Under the pieces are notes generated by a model. That model ran no database searches. It had not been told where the DNA came from and saw nothing but the letters and a program-made list of their open reading frames with translations. 64,000 nucleotides of DNA from Protea cynaroides (Eukaryota; Streptophyta; Magnoliopsida; Proteales; Proteaceae): positions 4,881,040 through 4,945,039 of the forward strand of contig CM053275.1 of NCBI GenBank assembly GCA_028583415.1. Direction: 5' to 3'. Positions 1-12,810 of this stretch are shown one piece after another. The position numbers were made by a program, and so were the translations under genes. Numbering within the stretch: position 1 is the stretch's first letter; each line of letters starts with the position of its first letter.

Positions 1-1207
1 GCATAATTGGCTGCCTTAAAAGCAGGAGGATCATCCTTTAAATATGCCAATTAATCGCAGGCAGTAATATAAATAGTGACTGCCTGATTCCAGAAAGGTA
101 ATTGGATGAATAAGTCAACTTGATGGATGTGATTTGGATAGAGTCCATATTAGTTTTCGGATCACTCATACTGTTGGAAACATTTCAGAATACATCTGTC
201 ATAAAGAAAGAAACAAGGCCTGCTGAGATAAGTACTTGATCCTTGCTGAAAATACTATTCAGAAAATTGGAGAAGAAGATCCCTGCTGATATAGAACCTT
301 GGAATCGAACCTTGCTGGGCAGATGTGACCAGAACAGATCTGGTTTTGAAGAATTGAGAGCTGCTGCAATAAGGGCTCGATCCTTGAGATAAAAAAAATA
401 AAATAAAAAATAATTACTTGATAATCCTGATCTGGATCAGAATAGATTTGCATAAAAAGCATATCGCAAGCTGAACCTGGGAGCTTGCTGTATTGCAAGC
501 TGAAAACCAAAGAACTGATCGCAAGCTGAAACAGGGAGCTTGCTGAAACTGATCGCCACAAACACAGAAATGTGCAGCAGGAAAAAACTTTCACAGAAGT
601 TCACGATCTGCAGAAAAAAGAAAGAAAGAAAAGGACAAAAAAAAAAAACTGTCGAATTCTACTTCATATACAAGGAGTCATTAATGGCGATCTTCAGGTG
701 AGAGACACATGACTATAGTCTTCATTGGTGGTGAAACAATTCTCTTGTAAACCAGGAATTTCCTTCATACCATCTTTAAGCCATATGAACAGCAGCCAAA
801 AAAAAAAACAAAGAAGAAGAACTTTCCCAAAGGGAAGAAGGAAGGAAGGGAGAACTTTAGGAGACTCAAAACTGATAGGTGGAATTTACTGTATATGGAC
901 TGAGTTAACAAGGCTCCGATGCCATGAAACAAGAGAGAAAACGAACCAGAAGGAGAGAGAGATTGTAGAGAAGAAAACCGAGAGAGGGAGAGAAGGTAAT
1001 CTTGTGTCTCCCCCCACAAAAAAAAAAAAAAAAAAAAACCTAGGCTTTATTTATAGAATAAGAAAGAGACTCATAAAGAGAGTCAAACTACAAAAGATAG
1101 AGTCCAAAAGGGAAACTCTAATAGAGTCCAAGAGAAAGACTAAAAATGAAAGAAAATAAATATAACCAACTAGGTGACACATAGAAAACCGAACTAAATT
1201 CTTAACA
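1..1207 (-). mobile_element. Copia-like LTR retrotransposon, 5' end on the minus strand, rest off the window
   Basis: Read on the minus strand, an LTR (1207 down to 925, beginning TGTTAAG and ending CA) is followed directly by TGGCATCGGAGCC at 924-912. That is a close variant of the TGGTATCAGAGCC primer-binding site, complementary to initiator tRNA-Met, used by plant Copia elements. From 911 to 1 I see no gag or pol similarity, only purine-rich sequence with short repeats of GCAAGCTGAA-like motifs, so the element is degenerate or non-autonomous. It lies in an intron of the DEG14 gene, since no coding sequence is seen before 1366. The second LTR and the target duplication lie outside the window. 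Confidence 0.6.
925..1207 (-). repeat. LTR of the Copia-like element
   Basis: The 283-bp segment has TG..CA ends and abuts a tRNA-Met primer-binding site at 911-924. The half near 1150-1207 (CTAGGTGACAC then CTTAACA) matches the solo LTRs in both ATG18a introns, so all three belong to one LTR family. It also contains a poly-A run at about 1019-1038. Confidence 0.65.
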
Positions 1208-1365
1208 AGGGTTTAGATTGATTTTTATCTCTCCTTTTCAATTCCTTCAATCTTTTCTGATTATTTATACTGCTATGGATTGACATGCATGAAGCTAAGT
1301 TGTAACATAGTATATGGGAAGAATTTCTTTAGTTTTTCATGTTTTCCTAATTCATATTTGTGCAG

Positions 1366-2772
1366 GTTGATGTGACTCTACAAGATGGTAGGATATTTGA
1401 GGGTACAGTTGTCAATGCTGATTTCTATTCTGACATTGCTGTTGTAAAGATCCAATCAAAAACTCCACTGCCAATGGCTAAACTCGGGTCATCATTTAAG
1501 CTTCGTCCGGGAGACTGGGTGATTGCCATGGGCTGCCCTCTTTCCCTTCAAAATACTATTACAGCTGGTATTGTCAGGTAAGAGAAATTAATTTACACGG
1601 TGAATCTTTTGCTCTTAGGTGGAGTGAGGCATGTGTCGTTGTTGCTTGAATAGGAATTTAAGTGTGCACTATTAATGTTTGCTATTGTCGTTGAGACAGA
1701 ATATTTTTTTTCTTTATTACAGTTGTGTTGACCGTAAAAGCAGCGACTTAGGTCTTGGTGGAATACGTAGAGAGTATCTACAGACAGATTGTGCAATCAA
1801 TCAGGTAGTATTATTTATTTCTTTTGGATGTATATCGGAACTTGATGAAACAACATATTGCATGGTAAGATGATGGTACCCTAGGTGAGAATGCTGGGAT
1901 GGATGGGTGGCCGGTCTCAGGAAGGTAACTAGAAATAAGTATATGTCAGAAAACATAGTAGCAGTCCCAATATGCATGGAGCTAACTAACCAGTTAGATA
2001 AGACAGATAACTGTGAGTGAATGAATGGGAGATATGACTCAAGATAAATTGGAGTGAACAATTTTCCTTTAGCCAACTCAGCTAGGAGGATAAGGCTCTT
2101 TGTGTTTCAGGTTAAGACATACTAAACATTCTCATACTAGTGGTGATATGTCATTTGTTTTCTCTAGGTTCACTTTTCTTTTCCAAAAAATGCTTATGCA
2201 GATATCTAGAGACCTGGCGCCCCATAATATGCTTTCTTGAAGCCGCCAATAGAGGAAATTAAAGTCCTCTTCTCCTGTCTAAACTTCTAGCGTCAATGGT
2301 TGCTTTTTATTTCTGAGTCTTTTGTGCCTATGTTCCATAGGCGTTAAATTTTCATTCTTTTCTGAATGAAATGAAGCTTTCAAATGTTTATTCTCACACT
2401 AAAAAATATGACTGGGATAGCCTCGTTCATATTTCAACAATGTTTGATTTAGTAAGTAATTGAGCTATCCTTGCTTTTGTTTACATACTTCTTTTATTGT
2501 TATTCTATTTATCAGGGAAACTCTGGTGGACCTCTTGTTAATCTTAATGGCGAAGTTGTTGGAATTAATATTATGAAAATACTTGCTGCTGATGGTTTGA
2601 GTTTTGCTGTACCAATTGACTCAGTTGCCAAGATTGTTGAGCACTTCAAGAAAAATGGGTATGTTGTGTTTTGGGTCACACTAGTTTGTATCAATTGTTT
2701 CTCATGCAAATTTGGAATCAAACCTGTAACAAAATAAGATGGAAAGCTAACCAAGTAACAAAACTATCAATC

Positions 2773-2825
<53 letters not shown>

Positions 2826-5800
2826 TGAGTGTCTTATTTACTCCTACTATTACTGTATAGCAAAAGAGATCAAAACCACGACGTAGGACTCTCTCCTAGT
2901 TACTATCCAACTAGATAGCCTAGTCAACAAAATCAATTCTTAGTCTACTTAAGACACAATCGATAATTGGCCTTTATAATTAGGCCCACTACAAACATAA
3001 TAAAAATAAAGCCAAAGGTAATGGGCCTAAGTTAGTAGACCCATTGCATACATTATTTATTATAACTAAAAAATGGAGGAATGGGTCTAAGTTAAGTGGG
3101 CCAACTCCTTTACAATAAACAACCCTTATATCTTAACACCCCCCTCAAGCTGGAGCACAGGGGAATGTAAGAGCTTCAGCTTGAAACGATGTAACAACGA
3201 AAGCAACAACAACAGAGAAAGAGATTCAGCTTGAAACAATGTATTAGATGAAGCAGTAGCAATAGCAATAATAGTAGTAGTAAAGCAGCACAGTATAGGT
3301 CATTAGAATCAAACAACAACAACAACACAAGTTTCACGTTGAACCAAGGAATCAAGTAGAGACACGATACGCACCGTATCAACCGATACGTATCGGTATC
3401 GACATTAGTTGATACGATACCCCTTGATTATTCTGTCAATTTAAAAAAAAAACACAGTATCGAGCGTATCGATACATTTTAAATATGGTTTAAAAAAAAA
3501 AGAAAAAGAAAAACCAACCTGTATCGAGTAGTATCGACTCTCTGCAAAAACGACGTTTTTCCAAGAAGCCGATAACCATTTGAGCTTCATTCCTTCTCTG
3601 CAACTTCATTTTCTTCCAAAAAAAACTTAGGGCTTTGATTCTTAGCCCTAAAACGACAAGAAAGGTAGCAAGAAACTTGGTTTTTGTGAAGATTAGAGCC
3701 TGAAATAATCTCTTTAAGCTCCAAGGGCGGAAAACAGTGAAGGTATGAGTTTCAACTTCATTTTTTTTCAAAATAAATCGATTTTTGTGTTGTTTCTTCC
3801 TATGAATCAGTGAAGTATGGTCATATTTGGTGAATGCATGCTACATACATGGATTTAAACACTAATTTGAGGTTCGATTTGAGAATTTTTTGAAGAACAG
3901 TACAAATTTTGATTTTTTTTTCTTCCAAAAATGAATCCTTTGGTCTTTTACTACTTGTATAAGATGTGTAGACCACTGATCTACCATCTTTGCTGCTCAG
4001 TGGTAATTTTTGAGTTTTTTTTTTTTTGGGTTAAAAAATTAGATATATAAATATAATACCTCTCAGCTCTCTCTCTCTCTCTCTCTCTCTTTGCTCTCTC
4101 TCTTTGCTCTCTGCTCTCTGCTCTTTGTTCTCTCCTCTCTCTCTGTGGTAATTTTCGAGTATTTTTTTTTTGGGTTAAAAAATTAGATATATAAATATAA
4201 TACCTCTCAGCTCTCTCTATCTGGCAAGTATCTACTCTTTGCTTTCTTTCTCTGCTCTCTGCTCTCTGCTCTTTGTGCTCTCAATTTCTCTTATTTTATT
4301 TTCTTATTAAATCATTTGTTTTATCAATTGCTGCCCAGGTATGTTGTTTCTTTCCCATATCACCATTTAGTTGTTTACCAAAAAAAAAAATACCATTTAG
4401 TTCAAAAAAATAAAATAAAATAAATAGACCTTGCTGAAAATGATATATTCATATCAGATACCTATATCAGATTCCTTTCTTAATTAGTGTCAGGACTCCA
4501 TCTTTAATTTCAATTGGATGAATCCCATCAGATGAGACCAATCCCATGTCCAATCGAATCAAATCCCATTTTATTTGGTTGGGTCCCACTGTGATGGACT
4601 ATTCTGGAATTTGTTATGATATTTATTTTTAGACTACTTTGAATAATACCCTAATTTGGGCAGAATGGTTGTGCTTATGTACTAGAAAAAAATCTAAGGT
4701 ATAAAACTGATATATTACATTTTCATTTTGCTGCATGTGTTTGTTGCACTTGGATTCTAGTGTTAGTTGTTGTTTCATTAGAATTCTCACTTCAATTCAA
4801 TTCTCATCTTAGATGTCACATCATTGCTTGTAAAATTTAAATCATCCATCATATCATTGAAAACAATTCATTTATTTTTTAAATGAAAATAGTTTTCTAG
4901 GTTTGATATTTAATATTAATCTTGTATGTTGTATCACACGTGTAATGTGTAGGAATATGGCGAACAAAGACGTGGGTTGGTTGTATTGCACTAAAATCAA
5001 TGACAATAGATTGACGACAAAGTGCAATTTCTGTGGCACTGAACATCATGGTGATGGGGTGACACGGCAAAAGCAACACATGGCAGGGGGTTTAGCTAAT
5101 GTCAAGAAGTGCTCAAATGTCCAGTGGAGGTGAGACGGCAATGTTAAAGCACTTAGCTGAAGGAAAAAGCAAAAGGAAAACAGATGAAGGATGATACAGA
5201 GAGAATAACAGAAAACCTTATGGAGGATGAGGGTTACTTAAATTTAGAGGATTATGAGGGATCCGATATGGATGCTGAAGATGAGATTCAGCAGATGCTT
5301 AGGAGATCAAGGCATGAGGCAGGAGAGAAACGTTGGAATGAGAACCAGCTAATAAGGTCTATGTCTCGGGGTGTTGGTGGTAGTTGGACACAGAGAAGCA
5401 GGGGCAAGCAACCAACTTCATTGAGTAAATCTAGTAGTGTAAAAGGTATGTTTGATAGAGTGAGAGGCAATAGGAAAAAAAACCCAGAAATTCATGTCAT
5501 GGCTCCTTCAATGCCCTTCAAATCAAGAGATGCAGAGCAACAGTGGATAGAGGAGTCAATGCATTCTAAGTCCATGGGTGAGAGAATGGGAAAGTCTACC
5601 GCTAGATTGTTCCACAGTGCATTTATCCCATCACACAAGGCCAAAGATCCCTATTTCAAGGCAATGGTGAGGGTGATACAACATTGTGGATCTGGTGTGA
5701 TGGCCCCCATAGCTTATCAGATTGGTGGCCCTTACTTAGATGCTATAGTGGGTGAAGTGAATGATTATATAGAAACCTTCAAACAAAAATGGTCCCAGTA

Positions 5801-8800
5801 TGGAGTAACCATCATGTGTGATGGTTGGAGTGGACCCATAAGGCTGTCCATCATCAACTTTCTTGTCTACTGTGATGGGCGTTCCATCTTCCTTAAGTCA
5901 GTGGATGCATCCGTTCACGTGAAAGATGCACATTATATCTTCAAATTGATGAATGAAGCTGTTGAGGAAGTTGGGGAGGAAAATGTAGTTCAGATTGTTA
6001 CAGATAATGCTACTAATTACAAAAAAACTGGACTAACCCTTATGCTGAAAAGCTAACACTTATTTTGGACACCTTGTGCTGCACACTGTGTTGATTTAAT
6101 GTTTAAAGATATTGGAGAGTTGCCTAAGGTGGTTAAGGTGGTTGGTCAAGTAAGAACGATGACAAATTTTATTTACAATCATAGTTGGGTATTGGTTTTA
6201 ATGAGGAAGCATACACAAGGAGACTTGATAAGGCCTGAAGCAACAAGGTTTGCGACCAATTACGTTGCCTTGGGCAGCGAAAGACAGGTTTACTCCAGAT
6301 GGTAATTAGTGGAGAATGGTTGTCGAGTACTTATCATGCAACCAAGATAGGGACTGAGGTGACAAAAATCCTTATGTCAACAAAATTTTGGAAGAAGGTT
6401 CATGAAATAACTCAGATTATGAAACCCTTATTTGTTCTACTTAAGTTGGTTGATGGTGATAAGGAGCGAACAATGAGGCTGTTGGTCGATGCAATAAGGA
6501 CGATAAGGTATAAGTTAAATGAATGGAACCCATCATCCAAGAAAAAATATTTAAAGATTATAGAGAACCGATGGGAAGGAATGTTGTTGCAAGACATTCA
6601 TATGGCAGGTACTTTGGTTTCTATTAGTCTTAGATTATTGTTTTTTATATTTATCAGTTAAGATTTAAATTATAAATTTCTAATGTTTCTTACATCTAGA
6701 TGTGTAGCATATTACATAAACCCAAATCAACAATATTCAAATTCTGGATTGGGGTATGAGTTGAAATATATAGAAGCTGTTAGAAAAGTTATCAATAGAA
6801 TGGAGCCAGATACAAGTAATGCCTTGTTGGCAACGGAACAAGTAACAATTTGTTTTCCATAAATGTTAGTTGCACAAACGCTTTATGATTGGCTAAAGTT
6901 AGTTAACTACTGTAGATTAAAATTTTTCGTAAATGCTAGGGAGAATTTAGTGATCGGGTTGCTAAAGCTGCTGCATTCAAGATGGCTCCTGGTATGTTAG
7001 ACAACGGACATATTATTTTTGTCTTAACTGATTAATGTCTTACTTAACTAATTAGTGGCTGATTGAAAATATTGTTCTTTGTGCAGCTGATTGGTGGCTT
7101 AAATATGGCACAGGTGTTCCACACTTGAGGAGGATTGCAATTCGGATTTTGTCCCAAACGACCTCCTCAAGTGGTTGTGAAAGGAACTGGAGCACTTTTG
7201 GGTTTATACATACTAAACCACGTAACCGCCTCAGTCATCAAAAACTTCAGAAGCTGGTTTAGGTGCACTACACATGAGATTGATGAAAAAATTTATGGAG
7301 TTGGAGCGACCAAATGAGACAGAAGTCTATATCGACCCACTTGACATGACCCATGCGCTTGATGAGGATGACCCAGTTAGAGCATGGGTAGAGGACACCG
7401 ATAGAGCATTTGTCATAGATGAAATTGTTGAGGATAGACAATCTACTAGACCTGATCCTTTAATAGATGATATCATTCGTCAACTAAATGAAGATGACGA
7501 AACACAACCACCATCACAAACACAAGATCAAGTCCAAAGTGAGAGTACATCGTCCCCCTCTGATGGTGATGCCAGAAGGACGAGTTCAGGTGCTAAATAT
7601 GGAGGCACTATTTCTGAGGAGAGTAGTGATGATGATGATGATGATGATGACGACGATGGTGGTGGTGGTGGGGTCAGTGGTAGAAGTGATACTGGTGGTA
7701 GTGGTGATGGTATGCAATCATATGATCCGATGCACTTTACAGAGGAGGCAGGATATACTCATACAACTCAAACCGATGATCATGGTGGTCGCTTACAACA
7801 AAAGAGTTACAGCCAAAAGGGGAAGAGGAAGGGGAAGGGTAGGCAGCAACTCCATAATGATGATACTAATATGATTACATATGAAATGGAGTCAATGAGT
7901 ATGAGTTCTGTTGCAGACAATGGAGTAAGAATGGTGAACATAGACGCTGGTAGTACATCACATGGAAGTCAAACTGAGACATCGTGGGTCCCATAAATGA
8001 GAATGTCGACTTCAGAAGAGTGTGCACGTTTCTACTACCAGTTTACTACATTCTATAATCAGAATATGGATTAATTTACTTATTGTACATGGATAAGGGA
8101 TACATTCCAAATAATATTGGTTGCACCTCTTCCTCCCCAATATGAGTCAGAGTTCGTTCCGGGTCATCACTCGACATGGAATTAGTTGAGTAATTTACAT
8201 GTAAGAAACACTTTCCTTCTTAATGTTAATTATAGATTTATTGTGTTTTTATGCTTTAAAAATGTGTTCCATATGATTCTTAATCATTTCTGTGCGTATC
8301 CTGCCCCATAATCATTTGTCTATGATGTAAGAAACATTTTCTTTTTCAATGTTGCTAATTATAGTATTGTTATGTTTTAAAATTGTGTTTTGTATGTACT
8401 TTAATCATTTTTGTGCGTATTTAGTCCCGTGTCCATGCGTATTCGTGCGTATCCACCGTATCCACGATACTATACGATACGTCTCTTAATTTCAGCTGAC
8501 CGATACGGTACCGATACACGATACTTGATTTTTTGCGTTGAACCAATCTATCAATGGAAGCAGCAACAACAATAATAGTAAAACAGCACAGTATAGGTAA
8601 CTGTGAACCAAACAACAATAACAATAGTACAATATAGGTCACTGTTAACCAAGTAACAACAACAACACAGTATAAACCAAGAAGCAATAGATAGTATCTC
8701 GAAGGATGAACAGCACAAGAAATCCCATAACTAAGAACAGTTGCAAATAAGATCCAAATTTGAAGTTGATATGACGGTTGGATCCAAAGTTATGAGGTAT

Positions 8801-11800
8801 GCATAACCTTAAGCAACCAAACCTGCCTCCTTCTCCAAATCACGATAAAACAGAAGCCAGCAGAGACCAGTTATGATTTCAGATAACAGAACTTGATCAA
8901 AAAGGGATCCATTCCAGCTGAAATTTTAGGAGCAGAATCGTAAGTCACAACATCTTGAACACAGCCAATAGCAGTATCACACATCAGCTATAAAAATTAG
9001 TATCAATCTCTGAAATCAATCTGGGCGGACTCTGCCGAAACAGATCTGAAAACATTATTGAAACTCAGTACAATGGCTATCTTCCAAACCCAGCTTCAAG
9101 AGTTCTGATCACCAATGGAAGTGTGAACAGTTTCCAGAGATTCAGGCCAAAAGACTTGGGGAAGGGAGAGTTCCTCCAAGCTGATGCCCAACAGAGTATA
9201 GAATGTAGCAACACAGAGAAGTAGCAGAGTAGTATAACTCAAAATTAAAAATTAAAAATAAAAATAAAAAGGGATTAAGTTTGGCAGGACAAAATTTCAG
9301 ATGAACAGACTGTATCACAAGAGAATGAAGTTGAGAATTTAAAAAACTAGAATTGAGGAACAGCAACTAAAACCAGATTCACGACAGTTAGCTATTAGAA
9401 ACCATAACAGAAATTATGAGCAGCGAGCAATAACAGACTACAGATTCAGGAAATCAGAAACAGAACTAGATTTGTAAACAGATCTGATTTGGCCAAGGGG
9501 AATAACCAGATAAAAACAAACTTCTAACATGGAAGAACAGAACAAAAGACGACCCACCAAAATTCTCTAGGAATTGTCGATGCAGCAATTAGCTTACTTG
9601 TAGAACCATCACCAACCAGATCACTAAAAATAAACCAGTCTTTATAATATCAGATGCAGCAGTGGTGGATGCACACCACAACAAAGAAGGCTAACCAAGT
9701 AACAGAAAATGACTTGGGAAGAGGTGGAGAGAAAAGATTTTATGACAACAAACTCAATTCTACAGGGTTGAATGGGAAACAGGATCTGTGTAGCTGAGCC
9801 TATTTAGTTGGAGATGGCTGGGTTGAGTAGTTGTTACATAATTCAAAGTTAAACCTTAAGACTAGTATGTCTTCTAGATGTGTAGATCCTTCTATCTTTG
9901 TCTTGCAATTATGCAAGAGAATTTTCTCTTTAAAAAACTTCAAACTGATTATTTGCTCTTTCTATCTCTCCTCTTTTTAAGTTCATTTTTTTTTCAGCAG
10001 AGTTTGATGAGCTGGTTCTACACATGATCCCTTTTAGCTTCAAAATTAAGATAAACAATTGTGCTTCAGATTCCTACACGTTTACCTTATGATTTTTTCC
10101 CTATGATTTGTGTCCTCTAATTCATGCATACATGTTCGCTACAAACTTTTATCTTTTTTATCCCTGATTCAAGACACAGTTCATCAGATTGGACATGTCT
10201 GAAAGAGGCAATTAATGTGGTGAAAGCATCTTTAGAAGTTTAGTTTACATTACTGATGTCAGATTCTAATCTGGTGCAGGCGAGTTGTTCGGCCTTGGCT
10301 TGGATTGAAAATGCTTGATCTTAATCAGATGATTATAGCTCAGCTGAAAGAAAAAGATCCCTTGTTCCCTGATGTCAGCAAAGGTGTGCTTGTACCCATG
10401 GTAAGCCCCACTTCTCCCTCTCTGCCCTTCTGTTTAGAAATGAAGCGTAATGTTACATTACCAAGTACCAGATACAATCACAAAAGAGAGGTCAATGCTT
10501 CAAAGACCCCATGCAGAATTTATGTTTTTTCGGACAAATATGCTTATTGTCATAAGACATTTTTTTATTATGTCAGCATTGCCACTTTGTGAACTTCTCA
10601 AGCTTATTATATGGTTGATTTTAATTTCGAAGATTATGAAAATTCTCAGCAATGGAGAAAATAGGTTCAGGATGTATTAGAGCTGGATTAGTTGTATCAT
10701 GTGACATTTTTGCCATTATTTCTGACATTCTCCATTGTCACTATGTTTTCCTTGCTGCACCGGTTAGAGTATATTTACACGTAATGAATATGTCAAATTT
10801 CTGGAAAGATGTCTGTATGCACTCCTGTTTGCATGTTTGAAAGTTTCCTGAACTGCCAACAGGTTACGCCAGGATCCCCAGCTGATCGTGCTGGATTTCG
10901 CCCGGGTGATGTAGTCACTAAATTTGAAGGGAAACCCGTTGGAAGCTTCAAGGAGGTACTGCACTAGTTTCTTCTTTCATATTGATTTTGTGCAGAAAAT
11001 ATCCACAGGCTGTTAAGGGGGAGTTATCACAGAAGTGAATCAACATGATTTGTTTGAAAGCCCAAATTCATCATTTTGACTGGATCCACTGTTGACGACG
11101 TAATGAAAAATGTATTTTAGTTCATTTCTTCGTCTCTTAAGATGGTCGTGTTTCAATACGTTATGCAAGGTTTTAAACATGAGAATTAGGTATTGGATTG
11201 GTCTCCATTGATTCCGATTCGATTCTGATTTGAATCAGCTGGAAATGAGTTGGAATAAGCCCGAATCAACCAGATCAAAGAAGAATGGGATCAAAGATAA
11301 AGAGGATAAATCTCTTTCAGATTTAGATGTCTAGTTTTTTTGGCAATTAACGTGTAGATTTGGGCAGTGATTGTTTCTAACTTTTCTATGTTTTTGGTGA
11401 TAAAAGGAAGATAACAATCAGAAAGTGACCAATCCAAAAAAATAAAAATGAAAACAAAAACAATCAGAATTTGAGATTTTTGTATCGGTAGCTGATCCAT
11501 TTTTTATTGTACAGAATCAGTGGAAATTGGATCGTCGGCCTCTACCGATTCTGATTCGAATAGGATGATTCTGTTGACATTGATCCGATTTTTAACCATG
11601 ACATTATGTCTACAACTGAATCTGATGCTTATGTCTTGTAATAGTTTGCTATAGATCATGTCAGACGTTATGGAAAACAAAATGGGGTGATTCCATTTCC
11701 ATATGGTCTGCAAAAACCCTCTTAGGCTGTAGATGGTACACAACAGCATTGCAATAGATGTGTTGTATCTGCAGTCTGGGAGGTAGGTCTTATAGGTAAA

Positions 11801-12252
11801 ACTTTTTGCATGATCCTAAGCATGTAATCCATTGTTGATTTGGAAGGCTGGAAACTAATTGCAATTTTGTGAAGGAGAATGAGATGGCACATAATAATGG
11901 GTAGTTATGCTTACCATTCATGAATCTAATGAGTTTGGTGTTGAGAAATATCTCTTAAAGAGAAACCTCCAATATTGAGGGTGTAGCAGCCATCCACAGT
12001 TACCCCTGTTCTCAGTAGCTGAAGATACCCTCTGTACTTCCAACCCTTGGACTGAGTCTAATTCTTGTTTTTGTACTTTGATTATGGTATCAAAACCAAC
12101 TTCATGATCCTTAATAATTCTATTTGGATTTGCAGATCATCGAGATAATGGGAGATAAGGTTGGGAGACCCTTGAAGGTGATTGTCAAGAGAGCAAGCAA
12201 CGATGTGGTAACTCTAACTGTCGTACCGGAGGAGGCAAACCGAGAGATGTAG
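1366..12252 (+). CDS. DEG14: Putative protease Do-like 14 (DegP/HtrA-type serine protease), 3' part of the gene
   Basis: Six exons are joined by GT..AG introns in consistent phase: 1366-1577, 1723-1804, 2516-2658, 10280-10400, 10863-10955 and 12136-12252 (TAG at 12250-12252). They encode 255 residues. The first exon holds the trypsin-like aspartate in DFYSDIAVVKI. The third holds the nucleophile motif GNSGGP. Exons 4-6 encode a C-terminal PDZ domain (from about RPWLGLKM to LTVVPEEANREM, including PGSPADRAGFRPGDVV). The catalytic His exon and any targeting peptide lie upstream of the window. HtrA proteases degrade misfolded proteins; plant DEG14 is thought to act in an organelle, probably mitochondria (family knowledge). 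The third visible intron is about 7.6 kb and is swollen by nested transposons, yet the exon frame is intact, so the gene is probably functional. DEG14 is preferred over other DEGs because of this trypsin plus single-PDZ layout and overall similarity. Confidence 0.88.
2775..3138 (-). repeat. 3' LTR of the Copia-like remnant
   Basis: The LTR is about 364 bp. Its minus-strand start (TGTTAAGAT) abuts a polypurine tract. The other end is set at TG near a (GA)n run of about 46 bp (2777-2822) and is uncertain. Confidence 0.5.
4005..4215. repeat. Internal ~70-bp direct repeat with CT-rich tracts in the hAT 5' region
   Basis: A unit starting GGTAATTTTYGAGT, then a T run, GGGTTAAAAAATTAGATATA and ending CTCAGCTCTCTC occurs at about 4002-4085 and 4146-4220. 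Between and after the copies lie (CT)n tracts. It lies upstream of the transposase start, in what would be the promoter or leader. Confidence 0.7.
4957..7996 (+). pseudogene. hAT transposase pseudogene (BED finger, DUF659, hAT C-terminal dimerisation)
   Basis: Pieces of one transposase are read in order. First comes a BED-type zinc finger (4957-5133, C-x2-C in KCNFCGTEHH). Next come a charged linker and a DUF659 region (5640-6053, including TIMCDGWSG and VTDNATNY), then FWTPCAAHCVDLM (about 6063-6101). The dimerisation region at about 7086-7260 includes SSGCERNWSTF and KPRNRLSHQKL. An acidic Asp/Gly/Ser tail follows (7274-7996), including ten Asp in a row. Breaks seen: a frame change near 5104-5184, TAA at 6054, a frame change near 6295, TAG at 7260 and a frame change at about 7270. 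Some gaps (6600-6720, 6860-7085) may be introns. No active protein is expected from this copy. Confidence 0.85.
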
Positions 12253-12415
12253 AGCACTTTACTGTAGGATATAACCCAATTTAAACCCCTTCCTCCAAAA
12301 AATTGAGTCATACAGGCAGGGCATTTACCATGAGGTCATTCTTGTGTTGCACCCACAAGTGTGTCAATCAAGTTTTTGTGTTGCATCTTCCCGGTGGTGA
12401 AGAAAAACTTGTGTA

Positions 12416-12517
12416 GCTTAGGCCTTGTTTCAAGTATGACATCGAACAGAACTGATTGGAGGATAAGAATCTGTGTAACCAACTCTATTTAATTGGAATA
12501 AAGTTTTGTTGTTGTTG
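12416..12517 (+). repeat. SINE-like 3' end with (TTG)n tail
   Basis: The sequence runs from GCTTAGGCCTTGTTT through TTTAATTGGAATAAAG to TTTTGTTGTTGTTG. The same arrangement recurs, diverged, at 16270-16366 and 17385-17517. A TTG-repeat tail after a TTTARTTGGRATAA block is typical of TS/Au-type plant SINEs (family knowledge). The tRNA-like head is not recognisable here. Confidence 0.4.
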
Positions 12518-12810
12518 TTAATAGTGGAAGGATCTGATCATACCAATCGCCAAAGAATAGGTCAATCAGTATTAACTTTCCATTTCCAATTTTTCCCTTG
12601 ATGTTTAAACAAAAGAATTTGATCATACCACTTTCCAAAGAGAGTTGGTCAATTAGTGTTAGTTTTTCAGTTCTTTCCCTCCCTTAGTCAATTCTGTTCA
12701 CCACTCAAAGTTTCTTTCTCAATTAACTGTTTCTCTCTACGTCATTTCTTGTCAGTTATCTTTTATTATTATTACTATTATTATTATTATTATGATGACG
12801 AAGAAAGAAA

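Larger units (their letters stand above)
3348..8535 (+). mobile_element. hAT-superfamily DNA transposon, 5.2 kb, degenerate
   Basis: The element interrupts the Copia remnant. The 11-bp direct repeat CGTTGAACCAA at 3337-3347 and 8536-8546 contains the expected 8-bp target duplication. Both ends share an inverted AATCAAGTA followed by dense GATACG/CGTATC motifs (about 3360-3535 and 8420-8525), which resemble the subterminal transposase-binding repeats of hAT elements. Inside is a BED finger, DUF659 and hAT dimerisation type transposase (4957-7996) with several breaks. The exact tip bases are uncertain because the direct repeat is longer than 8 bp. Confidence 0.8.
2775..9640 (-). mobile_element. 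Degenerate Copia-like element in the DEG14 intron, split by an hAT insertion
   Basis: Minus-strand reading gives a purine-rich tract AGCTTGAGGGGGG (3139-3151) immediately followed by an LTR starting TGTTAAGATATAAG. This is the usual order of polypurine tract then 3' LTR. Internal sequence lies at 3139-3347 and resumes at 8536 after the hAT element. Both parts share the same ACAACAACAAC and ACAGCACAGTATAGG repeats, which shows they were once contiguous. No reverse transcriptase or integrase is visible and no matching 5' LTR or primer-binding site was found on the right, so the right edge (about 9640) is approximate. Confidence 0.5.

Noticed and set aside
9690..9840. Second LTR of the Copia remnant in the DEG14 intron
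   Set aside because: Only about 15 bases match near the other edge, and the LTR body, TG..CA ends and a primer-binding site are not present.
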